A stretch of DNA of 64,000 bases from Artocarpus heterophyllus (Eukaryota > Streptophyta > Magnoliopsida > Rosales > Moraceae). Shown piece by piece: positions 36,230-48,371 of the stretch (the stretch's first letter is position 1; each line of letters starts with the position of its first letter). Made by a program: the position numbers and the translations under genes. The notes beneath the pieces are model-generated. The model had not been told where the DNA came from. It did not search any database and saw only the letters and a list, made by a program, of their open reading frames with translations. The stretch is from the NCBI GenBank assembly GCA_025403435.1, contig CM046354.1:23222728-23286727 (forward strand), written 5' to 3'.

Positions 36230-39200
36230 TTAATTTTCTTGCATGGGGAGTGGAATTGAGTTTTCATGAGAAGCAGAACACAAGGGGAAAATATCCTCCA
36301 CTGTCTCATTCATGTAATCCCTCAGCTTGTCGTACGACATGCATTCTTCAGTCGTTTCGGACTTGAGTAGCTTCATCTCTGCTAAGTTGATCTGTGGGAA
36401 GTCTTCCAATTCTAAAGGTGGGTAAGCAAGTTGATACTGAAGGCTATCATAGTTTGACATCTGAATTTCCTACATTGGAGAACCAAAAAGAGGAAAAAAA
36501 AAAAAAGAAGGTAAAATCAACATTTATCAAAATTCAAATTTTGCGGGAAAAGTTCACAAAAATTGCCATATCAGATATATCTTTTAGAAATTAAATTCAA
36601 AAATCAACATAACAAAAGCCGCAAAATATGGAGCTACTGAACTTTAGTGGTGGAATTTTATATGGAAGACTAGCACCTAATGGAGGGTACTTCTTTTTCA
36701 GTATGAGGAATGTAAGAAAAAGAAAAAAGAAACATGCATCTTTTCTTACTTTTGTTCAATTGAGCAAAACGGGAAAAAACATTAGTTTTCTGAAAAGGAC
36801 AATGTGATCATTAGAGATGGTGACCTAGCTATGAGATGTACAAAGATCAGGAGCACTTGTGAGAGAAAGATAGAGATATTTGAGTCAGTCAAAAGAAGTT
36901 ATGGAAGACAGTGAAGAAAGCCCATTGAGTCAGCAATGTAATAGATATTTTTTTTTTATAAGAAGGGGAAACTTTATAAAAAGAGAGTGAATTCATTAAT
37001 TGCAAAAACCTTTTGCACTTTAAGATCAAAAGGAGAACTCAAAGGGCTTGTTTTGTGGGCCATTTCCAACTCCTATTGACCAATCAATCATGCCAAATGA
37101 TTTTCCAATGTTTGAACGTGGCCATCATGATGGTTTATATGGAAAGACCACTAGTAAGTTCGATATCCAAAGTTACCAAAAATATATATATATATATATA
37201 TATATACATAATACTACATGTATATAATATTATACTTGAACCCTAAAGAGGTGTGAACATGAAGTTGGAACCCCGTAGTGATGAGAAATTAAAAGCAATA
37301 ATTAATGTTAAAGCAGATCTTATTGCCAAAAAAATGTAGTGTTGACAACGGAGCTAATTATATCTTGACCTTTAGTTTTTATCCTCAAAACAAAAGAACA
37401 AATACCCAGAAGAAGATTCTTGTAAACAACCATCATCATTTTCTTTTTCTTTTTTTCTCCTTTCATGGTAAAATGTCATTGATAATTTTTATGATTTGCC
37501 CCGGAAATAATTGCGTCCTTAAAATATGTATACAATTAATGTAAATGTTTATACGTACCTCAATCAGATTGGAGGAACAATCAACACCAAAAGAATACAA
37601 ATTAGCCGCACTGTTTGCTTCATTATCAGAAGCAAAAGGAGCCTGCAAATCATCCGCAACCCTGGTTTCGGTTGGTGTCCCTTGAGTGAGATCAGAAGAA
37701 GAGGTTTCGTTAGGAAATAATAATTTACTGGGAAAATGGTCATTGTTGAAATTCTCATCTTCATTTTCGGTCATTCTCGAGATCTGATCAGCGCCACTAG
37801 ATTCCTTTACAATGGATGCAGATTCCTTTTCTTTTTTCCCACTGTTGTTGGACTTTTCGTCTTTTTTACTACTCTTCGGTATTTGAATTGTTTTCTTGAA
37901 GACTCGGCACAGTGCATACGAATCCTGACGATGATCATTAAGATCTTTAGCATCAAATTTGGTTTCTTTTCAATGTTCAATGTAAGAAGTAAGAAACAAG
38001 GATCTAGCTATAAAAGCAAACTATAGAGAAAGAGGGGTAAAAACAAAAAGAAGTAGAAATATATGATGCTAAAGTCTAAAAGAAAGTTAACAGGAAGTAC
38101 ATCTAAAGCCTAGAACCAAAGACTCTTTCATCATCATCATGTTGATAAGCTGTTCCTTTTTGTGATAAAGAAAATTAAAGGACCAGAAAAAAGAAAAGGG
38201 AACAAAATTACTAAAGAGATTTGTTTTATTAATTTTGTGGAGTGATATTAACATAAAGATGCATTACCACCTATATTCATTGCAATTATATATAGACTCA
38301 AAACCCGTACATATCCTCTCGAGTGAAAAAAAAAAACCGAAAACGTATATATTATTAACAAGTTCAAATTCAAATTATTCATATTTGATTGATCCATATT
38401 TCATTGTCTAATTTTAGTAGGATATCTATATTGGTGAGTTTTAAAAAGATCCAAGACAATAAATAAGGGCAACAATAAAATAAATTAAGTACTAGATGAT
38501 GTGATAGACATAAAAAGGGCCAAAACAATCCATGATAAAATACCGTTTCTTCTTGATCATCGCTCTAATTTTTCACTTGGACGTTTTACAAACCCTAATA
38601 TCTCGTTTTCTCTTCCTCTTTTGGCCCCTTCGTATATTACCATTTTACCTCTCACTAGGCTGAATTTAATCAAACAGTAGAAAAGGAGAAATTTTTTTCC
38701 CCTCCTGACTTTTATTTGGAATAAAAAGAATTAGTTCTTGCCAAAAAATGCATATGAATACTAGTTCCTATTATATACCTTTAAAGCTGAGGAAGCAGTG
38801 CCAGAAAGAGAGTCGTCAATGAGACGATACTCATGCATAACCCAGTTAGTCCTGATGCCATGTGGGGCTCTTCCTCTGTAATAAACCAATGTCTTCTTCA
38901 TTCCCACCGTTCGTCGCTGTGACTGCACCAGCCGATCCTTCCCAGTCGCCTTCCAGTAACCGGCTCTAGTTGCCCTATTTGTTCTTGATCCATTAGGGTA
39001 TTTTCTGTCCCTAGGGCTGTAGAAATACCACTCCATGTCTTTGCTCGGCAAATACGACTTTTCTGTAATTTCAATCAATTTGTGATTTATTCAAAGGGAA
39101 AAAAAAAAAAAAGTAGTGTCAAGAATAACTTAGGGTTTGCTCAAATTGCAGAGATAATTAACTTACTTCTTTCGTAGCGCTTAGGACGTGCATACATAAT

Positions 39201-39436
39201 ATATTACACACAATTGCATATATATATATATATATATAATATTCAAAGGATTGTACATTTTTAAATATGTAAGATGTACCTGGTAAATCCCATGGCTCAC
39301 ATTTGTAGAGGTCAACTTCTGGAATGATTTCGAGCTCAATGGTTTGACCTGTGATTTTTCGATCCAAGTAATAAGCAACTAGCTCTTCGTCAGTCGGATG
39401 GAATCTGAACCCCGGAGGAAGACTCATGGGTGCCAT
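36230..39436 (-). CDS. NAC-domain transcription factor (four exons)
   Basis: This is a nuclear DNA-binding regulator. Exons, 5' to 3', are 39436-39280, 39062-38779, 37924-37559 and 36469-36230, all with GT/AG borders, giving 348 codons. All five NAC subdomains are visible: A ([15 protein letters not shown], about residues 6-20), B ([17 protein letters not shown]), C ([18 protein letters not shown] to [10 protein letters not shown]), D ([25 protein letters not shown]) and E ([11 protein letters not shown], starting exon 3 at about residue 148). The wording is closest from memory to the ANAC028/ANAC045/ANAC086 group; the latter two act in phloem sieve element maturation, so that role is an inference. 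The tail is acidic and Ser/Asn-rich, with [12 protein letters not shown] near its end. MAPMSLPPG was chosen as start; an upstream in-frame Met (39541) adds only low-complexity residues. Confidence 0.92.
37181..37206. repeat. (TA)n microsatellite in NAC intron 3
   Basis: A pure TA run lies within intron 3 (36470-37558). Confidence 0.9.
39217..39239. repeat. (TA)n microsatellite in NAC intron 1
   Basis: A pure TA run lies within intron 1 (39063-39279), about 40 bp from the 5' splice site. Confidence 0.9.
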
Positions 39437-40919
39437 TGCTGCACTCAATACAAGAGAAAGAGAGAGAGAGCTAGAAGAGAACAAAACTGTAGAACCTGAT
39501 GAACTAAAATGCTTTGTACAACATTGGATTAAATCAGCCACTGTTAAGGATCAAATCCTTTTAAAGTGCTCCTTGATATACGATAATATTACATTTGTGC
39601 CATCATCTTTATCACCTCTCATATTCTTCACTCTTCTTTGGATGATTACGATAGTCAAAAAGGTCATCAGTTGAGTGGTATACATGGTAATTAAGATACT
39701 GAAATGAAGGTAAAAGTGTAGAGAATATATATGGCATATGATATTTAGGTGTATACAGTACCTTTGGCTTTAGGGGAGATTCTATGTGCAAGACAGTGTG
39801 TGAAACCCAGAGGGAGGATAAGAAGCTTCTCTGCTTTTGTCTGCTAAGAAACTAACAAAAAATTGCAGGCCCCACAGTAAAAGCTGGGTGGGCCACCCGA
39901 CCATCCATGGCCTACAACACGCAATACAATGTCCTAGCTAGCACTACTCCCCCTATACATATTTTTTAATCACTATTGTAATGTGTCACATAAAGTATCC
40001 CATACATGATATAAAAGCAGCACATTATGTATAGTTTGCTAGGCTGTTAATTATACGTACCACTTTACTAAACTATATAGAAAAATTATAAGTGACGTTA
40101 TCGTTTTATTTTTGTCCTGAATGACGTTATCATTTGTCATGGTTAAATATTTCGTAATTGTTAATCTCTCCTTTTGTTAATTTATTCTATGGATATCATT
40201 TAATATTTCATAATTGTTAAACTCGACGGTGGTTAGTTTGTCATTGGAATTTCTATCGTTGTCATTTGGGTTTACCCACTTATTTAACATTCAATGCTTG
40301 TCAAATAAAGTCGGCGTTTTTGCATCGTTTAGTTGCAACGTGTTTTGATTATTTTGTTGGCTTTTTGTTAAGTAGTAACAAAGGTGGTCTTCCAACTTTT
40401 CTAAGTAGTCTTTTTGTCCAGCCCACTAGTCGTTGTGCTTTGTGGGAAGCTGTGTTTTGCCTCGATGTTATTAGTCTCTTGATCTGGCTAGGTCGGAGTT
40501 GTCCACCACTTATAGATGTGTTTGAAAGACCATTTGTATGCTTGATTCATTGCATATCTTTTCATTTTTGTCTTGTTGGAGCTTGGTAAACATATTAACT
40601 CTTCTGAACATTTCAGTCGAACCTGCTGGTAGTTGTCAAGATTGAGTTGTTATATGTGTTATGGTGTTTTGCATCTGAATTAGTGTTTGTACTATTTCAA
40701 TTTAGAATACAATTGCTATTTAAACACATTATTAGCAAGTACGCGATCATGTGTGTACATACTTATTTTAGGTATACGATCATTGTTCATCTTCACTAAT
40801 TAGAGCTATGTCATGTTTACAAATTTAGAAGAAACATTAAATAATTACGTGAAAATTGCTCCATCATTGTTCATCTTCTACTTGCATTCTACGTCAAGAT
40901 CTTAGTCTTAGCTAGTTAT
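39437..40919. other. NAC promoter region and intergenic DNA
   Basis: The NAC leader carries a CT-rich run on its sense strand (complement of AGAGAAAGAGAGAGAGAG at 39452-39470). No convincing TATA box on the - strand was picked. The 107-codon + strand frame at 40266-40589 has no recognisable domain and is not called a gene. Confidence 0.45.
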
Positions 40920-41463
40920 GTGGACTATTGCTTCTTCGATTGACGGTTGTTCTTTCCATGGTTTGGCTCGTTTCTTCTCCTTGTTTTGTTTTTTTTTTCC
41001 TTGTTCTTCTTAATTATTTTACTTTTTCTGGTTTTATTGCTCCTCTTCGATTCATAGTTTTGGCTTTCTTTGTAAGCATGTTAGTACATTCAGATTGAAT
41101 ATGACCAAAACCTTTACATTCATGCTACTAGATTTCTTTGCTCTTTTCACACCATCGGATTACTTGACGGAGACCTTATTTTTTTGAAAATTTTCAGCCT
41201 TCAAAGTGTGAAAAGTTTTACAAAAATATTTCATCATCGAAGCAATAGATTCTGACAAATTTCTTAATTTTTAGACGTCTTTTATTTTCATGTGATTTAG
41301 TCTCTTTGGCATGTAAGGCTATACTCTTCTCTTTCTTGTTTTGCTTCAAATTTATCTCAAAAGTTTACAATGGATCTATTAAGTCATCAAGTTTCATGGA
41401 ATCAACATCCTTGACTTCTTCTACAGCTACAACCTTGTATGCCAATCTTTGAAGAAGAGATCT
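40920..41463 (-). pseudogene. Copia C gag, 3' part with zinc knuckle, left of the gypsy insertion
   Basis: On the - strand from 41463, the frame resumes the copia gag interrupted at 50556: AYKVVAVEEVKDVDSMKLDD, then a stop and NLKQNKKEKSIAL. Near 41086-41125 is a zinc knuckle, HECKGFGHIQSEC, whose first cysteine codon has become a stop. Copia wording fades before 40920; protease, integrase and RT are absent. The flanking word GATCT (41459-41463) is one copy of the gypsy target duplication. Confidence 0.8.
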
Positions 41464-43660
41464 TGTCACACCCCGGAGTGCAGGAGGTGACGTGGCTGGT
41501 TAATTATATTAAATAAATGAGAATTTAGTTAAAAACAAGAGTTTAAGGGTTAAGTTAAATATAAAAAAAAATGTGAAAGTTTCAAAACCCTCTTTTTTTT
41601 TTGTAAAAGGGATTCATAATCATTAAACAGATAAAATCATTGAGACAAACATTAAGCAAAGAATGAAACAATAAGAGTTGCGAGTATGGGTCCACTGACC
41701 CACAACTTGTGCACACACATGGTACTGATAATATTATAATACAATCACAGTCCAAGTAGAAAGAAAACTAATATATTACATGCCTTGATCTAGAAAATTT
41801 TAAATAATCTTCTAAGTCCTCCTACTGCTCTTGAGTCCTGTCTGTGGAATCTTCCCTGAACCTACCTTGATATCCACTTAGGAGGGGATTTAAAAATAAT
41901 AAACTGTGAGCGAAAGGCTCAGTAGGATTATAAATTAAAAACAATTCATTATTTCAAAATATTCAGGAAATATATATAATCAAGTAAATGATTAAAGTCT
42001 ATTTAATTTTCTTACCAAAATTATTTAGTGGTAAACCAGAAGGATCATCATTTTCTTTTTCTGGGCAAACCATAAATAAATCACCACCGTAGTGGCCTAG
42101 CTGGGTTTCAGGACCTGCCCTTAAGGTCGTACTCTACATGACCCAATCTCTGATATGTCATCATGCCTTCATATTTCTTTTTATCATTATTCAAACCCAC
42201 TTACCAGGTATTTTCATTTATGTTCATTATGGGGTTCATTATGTAGATCATCTCAGTTCATGCTTTATAAAACAACCGATAAAACCCTTTTCAGTCAACC
42301 GTTAAAAACATTTTGATAAAAACCCTTTTTGAGGACAAAATCATTTGAAACTAGGCTACCAAATAAAAAGGGTAGAAGTCCTACCTCAATACTCGTGCCG
42401 GTGCCCCACACTAAAATCTAGGTCTGCTATACGTTAGCTTCGCGGATCCACGTACACTCTTAAATGTACAACAATTAGGTCTATCATTATCTAGCTCAAG
42501 TCATCCTATGCTACTAAATTATTTCATGGTGTCCTAGTGTGCCATTTATATCTATAAAATCATTCTATAAGATTAGAATTTCAATCGGGGTTCAAAATAG
42601 TAAAAACGGGTGAAAATTTACAAAATTTTCCCATGCTTAGTCGGCCTACTGGATGCCTTGTTTCGGCTGGCCGAACTGCAGTCGGAGAACAATTCTGGTC
42701 GGCCGAACATTTTTCAGGTCCGTCCTACCTGACAGATGAGTTTGGCCTGTCGATCCTTTAAATCCGGCTTGCCAAACATGAAGTTCGGCCTGCTGAACTG
42801 GAAAAACCTAGAATTTTCAGCCACAGGTTTCGGGTCTCTCAAAACTCAAATCTTGATTTTAACTTGTTTTTCTCAAATCTCAGGCATGGAAAACATTCAT
42901 AGATGATAGAAAACATATTTGGACACTTTTGAACTCATTTAAACAAGATTTTCACACGAAATCTAAGAAAATCCAAAAATGGGGAAAAATGAGGAAAAAT
43001 AAAAAATCTTGATTCGAATCCGTTTTTCTTCAAACAAAGCAGAGATCCTATTTGTTCTAAGTCCCATTAACTCAAATCAAAGGTTTCCTAAGCTCCAACA
43101 AACTTAGATTTCAAAAATGCATGAAAAATTGAAAATTTGAAAAAGTTTAGAAATTTGAGAACTAACCTCGAATCGAAGCTTTAAATCACATTTTGGGTTG
43201 CCAAATCACATCCTCGAGCTTCCTACTCGCTAACCCGAAGCTTGGGTTTGAATTTTGTTTTCAAAATTTTGAGGAAAATTGAGGGAGAAAGAGGAAAACC
43301 GAGAGAGGGAGAGAGAGAGATCATGGGAGAGAGAGAGACGAGAGAGAGCGCGTGAGAGAGTGAGGGAAGAGAGAGAAAGAGAGACATATAAATAGAGAGA
43401 AAAGTGGGCGGTTTCACTACATGAAAACCGTGCGCCGCCCATGGCTTGTAAAAATGATCGCCTTAGCAAATTAATTTTGTTTAAAACTTCAAAATAGCAA
43501 TTTAAAATAATTTGAAGTAATTAAAATCACTTAGGAAATCAAAATCACATTAATTTGGAAAAATTCATAAAAGATCAAATTAAGTCTAAAATATCTTTTA
43601 TGGCACACTAATCCACCATTTTACACGTTAACATCATTAAATAAATTTTGGGGCATTACA
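41464..43660 (-). repeat. 3' LTR of the chromovirus-type element
   Basis: In element orientation it runs TGTAATGCCCCAAAATTT...CCGGGGTGTGACA. It includes a GA-rich run near 43285-43385 and a palindromic cluster (42641-42802). It has about 33 bp near 43450-43480 that the other LTR lacks. Confidence 0.95.
42641..42802. repeat. GC-rich palindromic cluster in the 3' LTR
   Basis: Units include TCGGCCTACTGG, TTTCGGCTGGCCGAACTG, GGTCGGCCGAACA, TTTGGCCTGTCGATC and AGTTCGGCCTGCTGAACT. Each is a variant inverted repeat around GGCC or GGCCTGCC. Confidence 0.8.
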
Positions 43661-43661
43661 A

Positions 43662-43677
43662 CTCTCCACCCCTAAAA
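43662..43677 (-). other. Polypurine tract of the chromovirus-type element
   Basis: The - strand reads TTTTAGGGGTGGAGAGT directly before the LTR start TGTAATGCC. Confidence 0.85.
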
Positions 43678-43689
43678 GAAATTTTGCCC

Positions 43690-45290
43690 TCGAAATTCAC
43701 AAATCAATTTAGAAACAAAATAGATGCGGATACAACTCTCGCATGCTGGACTCTAACTCCCAAGTGGCCTCATCAACCCCGTGATGCTGCCACACGACCT
43801 TTACCAACGATATATCATGATGACGCAAGCTAATCACTTTTCTATCGATAATTTAAACTGGCACTTTCTCGTACATCGTATCTTCCCGAACCTACACATC
43901 GCGAAATGAAACTACCTTGCTTTGCTCAGGCGGACACTTTCTATGCATCGACACATGGAACACATCATGAACATGATAAAGTTTGGGCCAAAGGTCGAGC
44001 CGATAAGCAACTACACCAACACGCTGAGTAATCTCGAACGGTCCAACATATCTCGGTACAAGCTTTCCACTCACTCTGAACCGCATAATACCTTTATGAG
44101 GCGATACTTTCAAGAGAACAAAATCTCCTACTGTAAATTCCCAAGGTCGGCGTCTGCTATCCGCATAACTCTTTTGTTGACTCTAAGCTGCTTTCAATTG
44201 ATCTCGAATTATGGCGACTTTCTCGTTGCTATCACGAATCTCATCCAGCCCAAGAATAACCCTATCCTCTGGTTTTGCCCATCACACCGGTGACCTCCAC
44301 AGTCGCCCATACAATGCCTCAAACGGTGCCATACCAATGCTTGCCTGATAGCTGTTGTTGTACGTGAATTCTGCCAGATGCAAATATTTCTTCCAATTCT
44401 CGCTGAAATCTAATGCATAAGCATGCAACATGTCCTCGAGAATCTGAATAACCCGCTCAGACTGGCCATCGATCTGAGAATGAAATGTTGTACTGAAATT
44501 CAAATCTGTACCTAAAGCCTCCTAAAAGCTCCTCTAGTACTTAGCATTAAACTTGGTGTCTCGATCAGATGTGATGGACAAAGAAACTCCATGCAACCTC
44601 ACTATATTCTGCAAATACAACTCCCCGAGAACTTTCCTCGAACATGTCGACTTAAATGGAATGAAATGTGTCGATTTTGTCAATCTATCGACCACGACCT
44701 AAACTGCATCATGTCATTGCTCTGTCCTCGGCAAACCTGTGAGAAAGTCCATCGTCACAAGCTCCCATTTCCACCCTGGAATAGGAAGCAACTAAGCTGG
44801 CCTGCTGGCTTCTGATGCTCGGCTTTCACCTGAAGACACGTCGTACACTTGGCCACGTATTCTCGAACATCTTTCTTTATACCTCTCCACCAATATTGCC
44901 TTTTCAAATCCTGATACATCTTTGTACTCCCCAGATGAATGGCGAACTAGGACCTATGGGCTTCGTCCATGATGACTTCCATTACCTTGGTGACTGCTGG
45001 AACTGCCAGATGCTCCTGAAAGTATAACGATCCATCCACATGCACTCTCCACTCATCGAACTACTCTTCGTTCTGAATCTGCGTCCATATTGCCTACAAA
45101 TGTTGATCTTGCCACTGATTCTATTTCACCATCTAAATAAGAGTTGGGGACGCCTCCATATGGTACACCAAAACTCGATAATAATCTTCGTAATACTACA
45201 GCTCGCACTCGCTCACTATCGCATTCCTATTCCAATCCTCAAGACCCAAACAGGCGAGAATTCCTGAAGATCTCCTACTAAGCGCATCGG
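43690..45290 (-). pseudogene. Integrase with chromodomain-like C-terminus, broken
   Basis: Integrase core wording is visible in pieces: KWELVTMDFLTGLP near 44740-44780, SITSDRDTKFNAKY near 44545-44580, and SQIDGQSERVIQILED (44282-44503 frame), giving the D, D and E of the catalytic triad, with stops between. The 43892-44113 frame has LVPRYVGPFEITQRVGVVAY and VHDVFHVSM, the usual C-terminal domain. After a stop, VKVVWQHHGVDEATWELES at about 43745-43800 is a CR-type chromodomain end, which marks the Tekay/Del group. In intact elements it steers integration to marked chromatin. Confidence 0.9.
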
Positions 45291-46690
45291 TAACCACATT
45301 AGCCTTTCCAAGATGATACTGCAACGCAAAGTCATAATCTTCTATATACTCCATCCATCTCTGCTACCTCAAGTTGAGATCCCTCTGAATGAACAAATAC
45401 CTCAAACTCTTGTGATCAGAGAAAACCTGAAATATTGCCCCATACAAATAACATCTCCAGATCTTTAGCGCGTGAATCACCACTGCAAGCTCCAAATCGT
45501 GAGTAGGATAATTTTGCTCATGAGGCCGTAGCTGTCCCGATCCATACACCACCACGTGTCCATGCTGCATCAACACGCATCCAAGCCCGCGTCCTGAAGC
45601 GTCTGTGTAAACCTCGTATGGCTCATCACTGCTGGGAATAATCAACACTGGGGCTGAAGTCAATCGATTCTTTAATTCCTAAAAAGCGATTTTACATTCT
45701 TCATCTCACTCAAACCTGACATCTTTCCTTATCAATCTTGTCAACAGCGCTGCGATCTTCGAGAAATCCTTTACAAATTTCCTATAATATCCTGTAAGAC
45801 CCAAGAAGCTGTAGATTTCTGCCATATTTCTTGGTCGATCCCATTCCACTATGGCTTCGATCTTGGATAGATCCATAGAAATACCATGCTTGAAGATGAC
45901 ATGACCCAAAAACTTAACCTCTGTTAACCAAAACTCACACTTTTCTTTCTTGGCATACAACTGGTGCTCCCGCAAAGTCTGAAGCACGATTTGGAGATGC
46001 TGCTCATGCTCCTCCCAAGTCTTAGAATACACTAGAATGTCATCGATGAACATGATCATGAACTGATCCAAATAAGGCCTGAATATCCTGTTCATCAAAT
46101 CCATAAAAGCTGTCGGAGCGTTTGTCAACCCGAACGACATTACCAAAAACTCAAAGTATCCATACCTGGTCCTGAAAGCTGTCTTGGGAATATCCTCCTC
46201 CTTTACCCTGAGCTGATGGTACCCTGAACGTAAATCAATCTTTGAGAAATACCGTGAACCTCCCAACTAATCAAACAACTCATCAATCCTAGGTAAGGGA
46301 TACTTATTCTTCAACGTGACTCGATTCAGCTGTCAATAATCTATACACAACCTGAGAGTCCCATCATGTTTCTTAGCAAACAAAACCAGTGCTCCCCACG
46401 GTGACGTACTATTCTGGATATACCACTTATCAGCTAGCTCCTGAAGTTGCTTTCTTAATTCCTTCATTTCTGCTGGTGCCATCCGATAGGGTGCTATAGA
46501 AATTGGTGTTGTCCCTAGAAATAGCTCAATAACAAATTTGATTTTTTGATGTGGTGGTAATCTTGGCAACTCATCGGGGAAGACATCTTTGAACTCATCC
46601 ACCACTGGTATCACTGCATTTCTTCTCAAGACACTGGGCTCATCCTTAAGACTCACAAAAAGGGCATAAAACACCATGTTCTTTCACCCT
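45291..46690 (-). pseudogene. Chromovirus-type reverse transcriptase and RNase H, broken
   Basis: The 46333-46677 frame gives the RT start (VVDEFKDVFPDELPRLPPH, STSPWGALVLFAKKHDG). The 45706-46266 frame has [31 protein letters not shown] and the catalytic site [11 protein letters not shown], then the [13 protein letters not shown] and [14 protein letters not shown] connection. The 45364-45663 frame is RNase H ([28 protein letters not shown]). Stops at about 46267-46330 and 45664-45705 divide the blocks. The motifs are otherwise well kept. Confidence 0.95.
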
Positions 46691-46739
46691 TCGAGACATG
46701 ACTTTACAAGACGCTCACTCATAGACCTATCACCACCAC

Positions 46740-47150
46740 CCTAGTAGGTGATCATCGTTCCCTATCAGACACTAGGGTTACTTTTCTAAGCTGGCAGTCT
46801 ACAACTGCACTATACCTGGACAACCAGTCCATCCCTAAGATTACATCATGGGAACTCATGGGGAATACAATCAAATCACTCTTCAAAATCTCATCCCCAA
46901 CCTTTATTTTGCAGGCTTTATATATACAATTCACACGCACCTGCCCTAAGGGTGAAGCTATAACTAGGGGTTCATCAAACTTTTCTATTTCTAATCCCAA
47001 GGCATGTACAAAGGAACTCAAAATGAGAGAATCAGTGATACTTGTATCAAACAAAACGTGAGTTAATGATTGAGAAACCAAGACCATACCATCGACGACC
47101 GTATTGCTAATGTGGGCATTTGAACTCCCTGTCGCCATCACATGAACCTA
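46740..47150 (-). pseudogene. Chromovirus-type aspartic protease fragment
   Basis: The frame from 47141 carries VLFDTSITDSLI, where the retropepsin D-T-G is changed to D-T-S. VIFPMSSHD-like wording follows, then VILGMDWLSRYSAVVDC, a typical gypsy protease end. Loss of the active-site glycine suggests no activity. Confidence 0.88.
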
Positions 47151-47159
47151 GACTGGAAC

Positions 47160-48266
47160 TTTTCCCTTTCCTCTACCAGCATTACTAGATCTCAGATTAG
47201 ACGACTGAAACTGCTATGGCAGAGGCGATTGCATGCTAGCTGTACTCGGTGCTCGATACTGAGGAACATTATGCTGCAAGTTCTATGGCTGCTGAGGAGG
47301 GAACTGAGGGAACTAGAGTTGGGGAAACTACTGAGGCGGAGGTAGAGTCTGGGGCTGAGGCTGACGACTGGCTCCCTCTCCAGTCTAAGATCCCAAATGA
47401 GCACTCCTGACTAGGCAATTCCTCTTGATGTGACCTGGCTGCTGACAATAATGACAATGGAAGCTATAGGGGTTACCGCACCTGCCGCTTGATGAACTAC
47501 TACTACCGCTGCTCGCGTCGCCCTGCTTGTTCTTACCCAGAGTTGGATGACTATTGGTACTCTTCCTGCCACTCCTTTGTGGTCCTCCTGACGTCCTTGC
47601 TCTATCCTCATTGTACTGTGCATAATCACTTTCCATGGATATCATTGACGACACAAGCTCCCCAAAAATCCTAAGTCGTAGGGTAACCACTTGACGTCGA
47701 ATAGGAGCCTTGAGCTCATCCTGAAACTTAATGCACTTCTCACACTTCGATGCCATCGCCGATGGAGCAAATCTAGCCAATTCAGTAAACCTTGCCTCAT
47801 ACTCCCAAACGGACAAGTCACCCTACTGTAGTCTATAGAATTCAGCTACCTTCTGGTCCCTATACCCTTGCAGAAAATATCAATCATAGAACAGCTCCTC
47901 AAACCGATCCCAACTGATATTACCATTGCGTTCCAAATGCTTAGCTTGCTTCCACTAAGTATTTACACCACCCTCAAGCTTATATGCAGCAAATTTCACA
48001 CGATATTCAGCTGGCACACCAAGAGTATCCAAATACTTTACGATCGAATCTAACCAATATTCTGCCACCTGTGGATCCCCATTTCCATCGAAGGTCAGAA
48101 CAGATGCACGTTAAAATTTCTTAAAGTATGCATGCCGACTGCTAGCATCAGAATCCCCCGGCCTGGCCCTAGCTACCATCTGTCGAAATGCAACAAACAT
48201 GGCTTTCATCATGCCCTTGTCATTTTTGAACTTGACATCAGCTATCGAATGTCGCCTAGGTGCCAT
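47160..48266 (-). pseudogene. Chromovirus-type gag with zinc knuckle, broken
   Basis: A start at 48266 opens MAPRRHSIADV. Core wording includes LTFDGNGDPQVAEYWL and, in the 47385-47816 frame, SVWEYEARFTELARFAP. Near 47430 a zinc knuckle reads CHYCQQPGHIKRNC. At least four stops fall between 48266 and 47816. The order gag, protease, RT, RNase H, integrase is that of Ty3/gypsy. Confidence 0.92.
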
Positions 48267-48356
48267 TCTCTCACTTCTGAAAATAAAATTTAGACTCTCA
48301 GTGGTATTTTATTGTAGTACCTATGTGTGCACAATTTTTAAGGTTTATAACCTTGA

Positions 48357-48368
48357 GCTCTGATACTA
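48357..48368 (-). other. Primer binding site of the chromovirus-type element
   Basis: The - strand reads TAGTATCAGAGC, three bases after the LTR end ATGACA. It is the initiator tRNA-Met complement with one change. Confidence 0.88.
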
Positions 48369-48371
48369 TTC

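Noticed and set aside
39437..39541. N-terminal extension of the NAC protein from an upstream Met
   Set aside because: The added 35 residues are serine/leucine-rich products of a CT repeat. NAC proteins start a few residues before LPPGFRFHP, so the downstream Met is preferred and the extension is treated as 5' leader.
40266..40589. 107-codon + strand frame
   Set aside because: No known domain, no intron or promoter context, and it lies in unassigned intergenic DNA between the NAC promoter and a copia remnant. Length alone is weak support here.
43223..43469. - strand serine/leucine-rich frames of 64 and 79 codons (and the like at 50126-50344)
   Set aside because: They translate the GA/CT-rich run within the gypsy LTRs and occur in both LTRs. 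No gene is implied.
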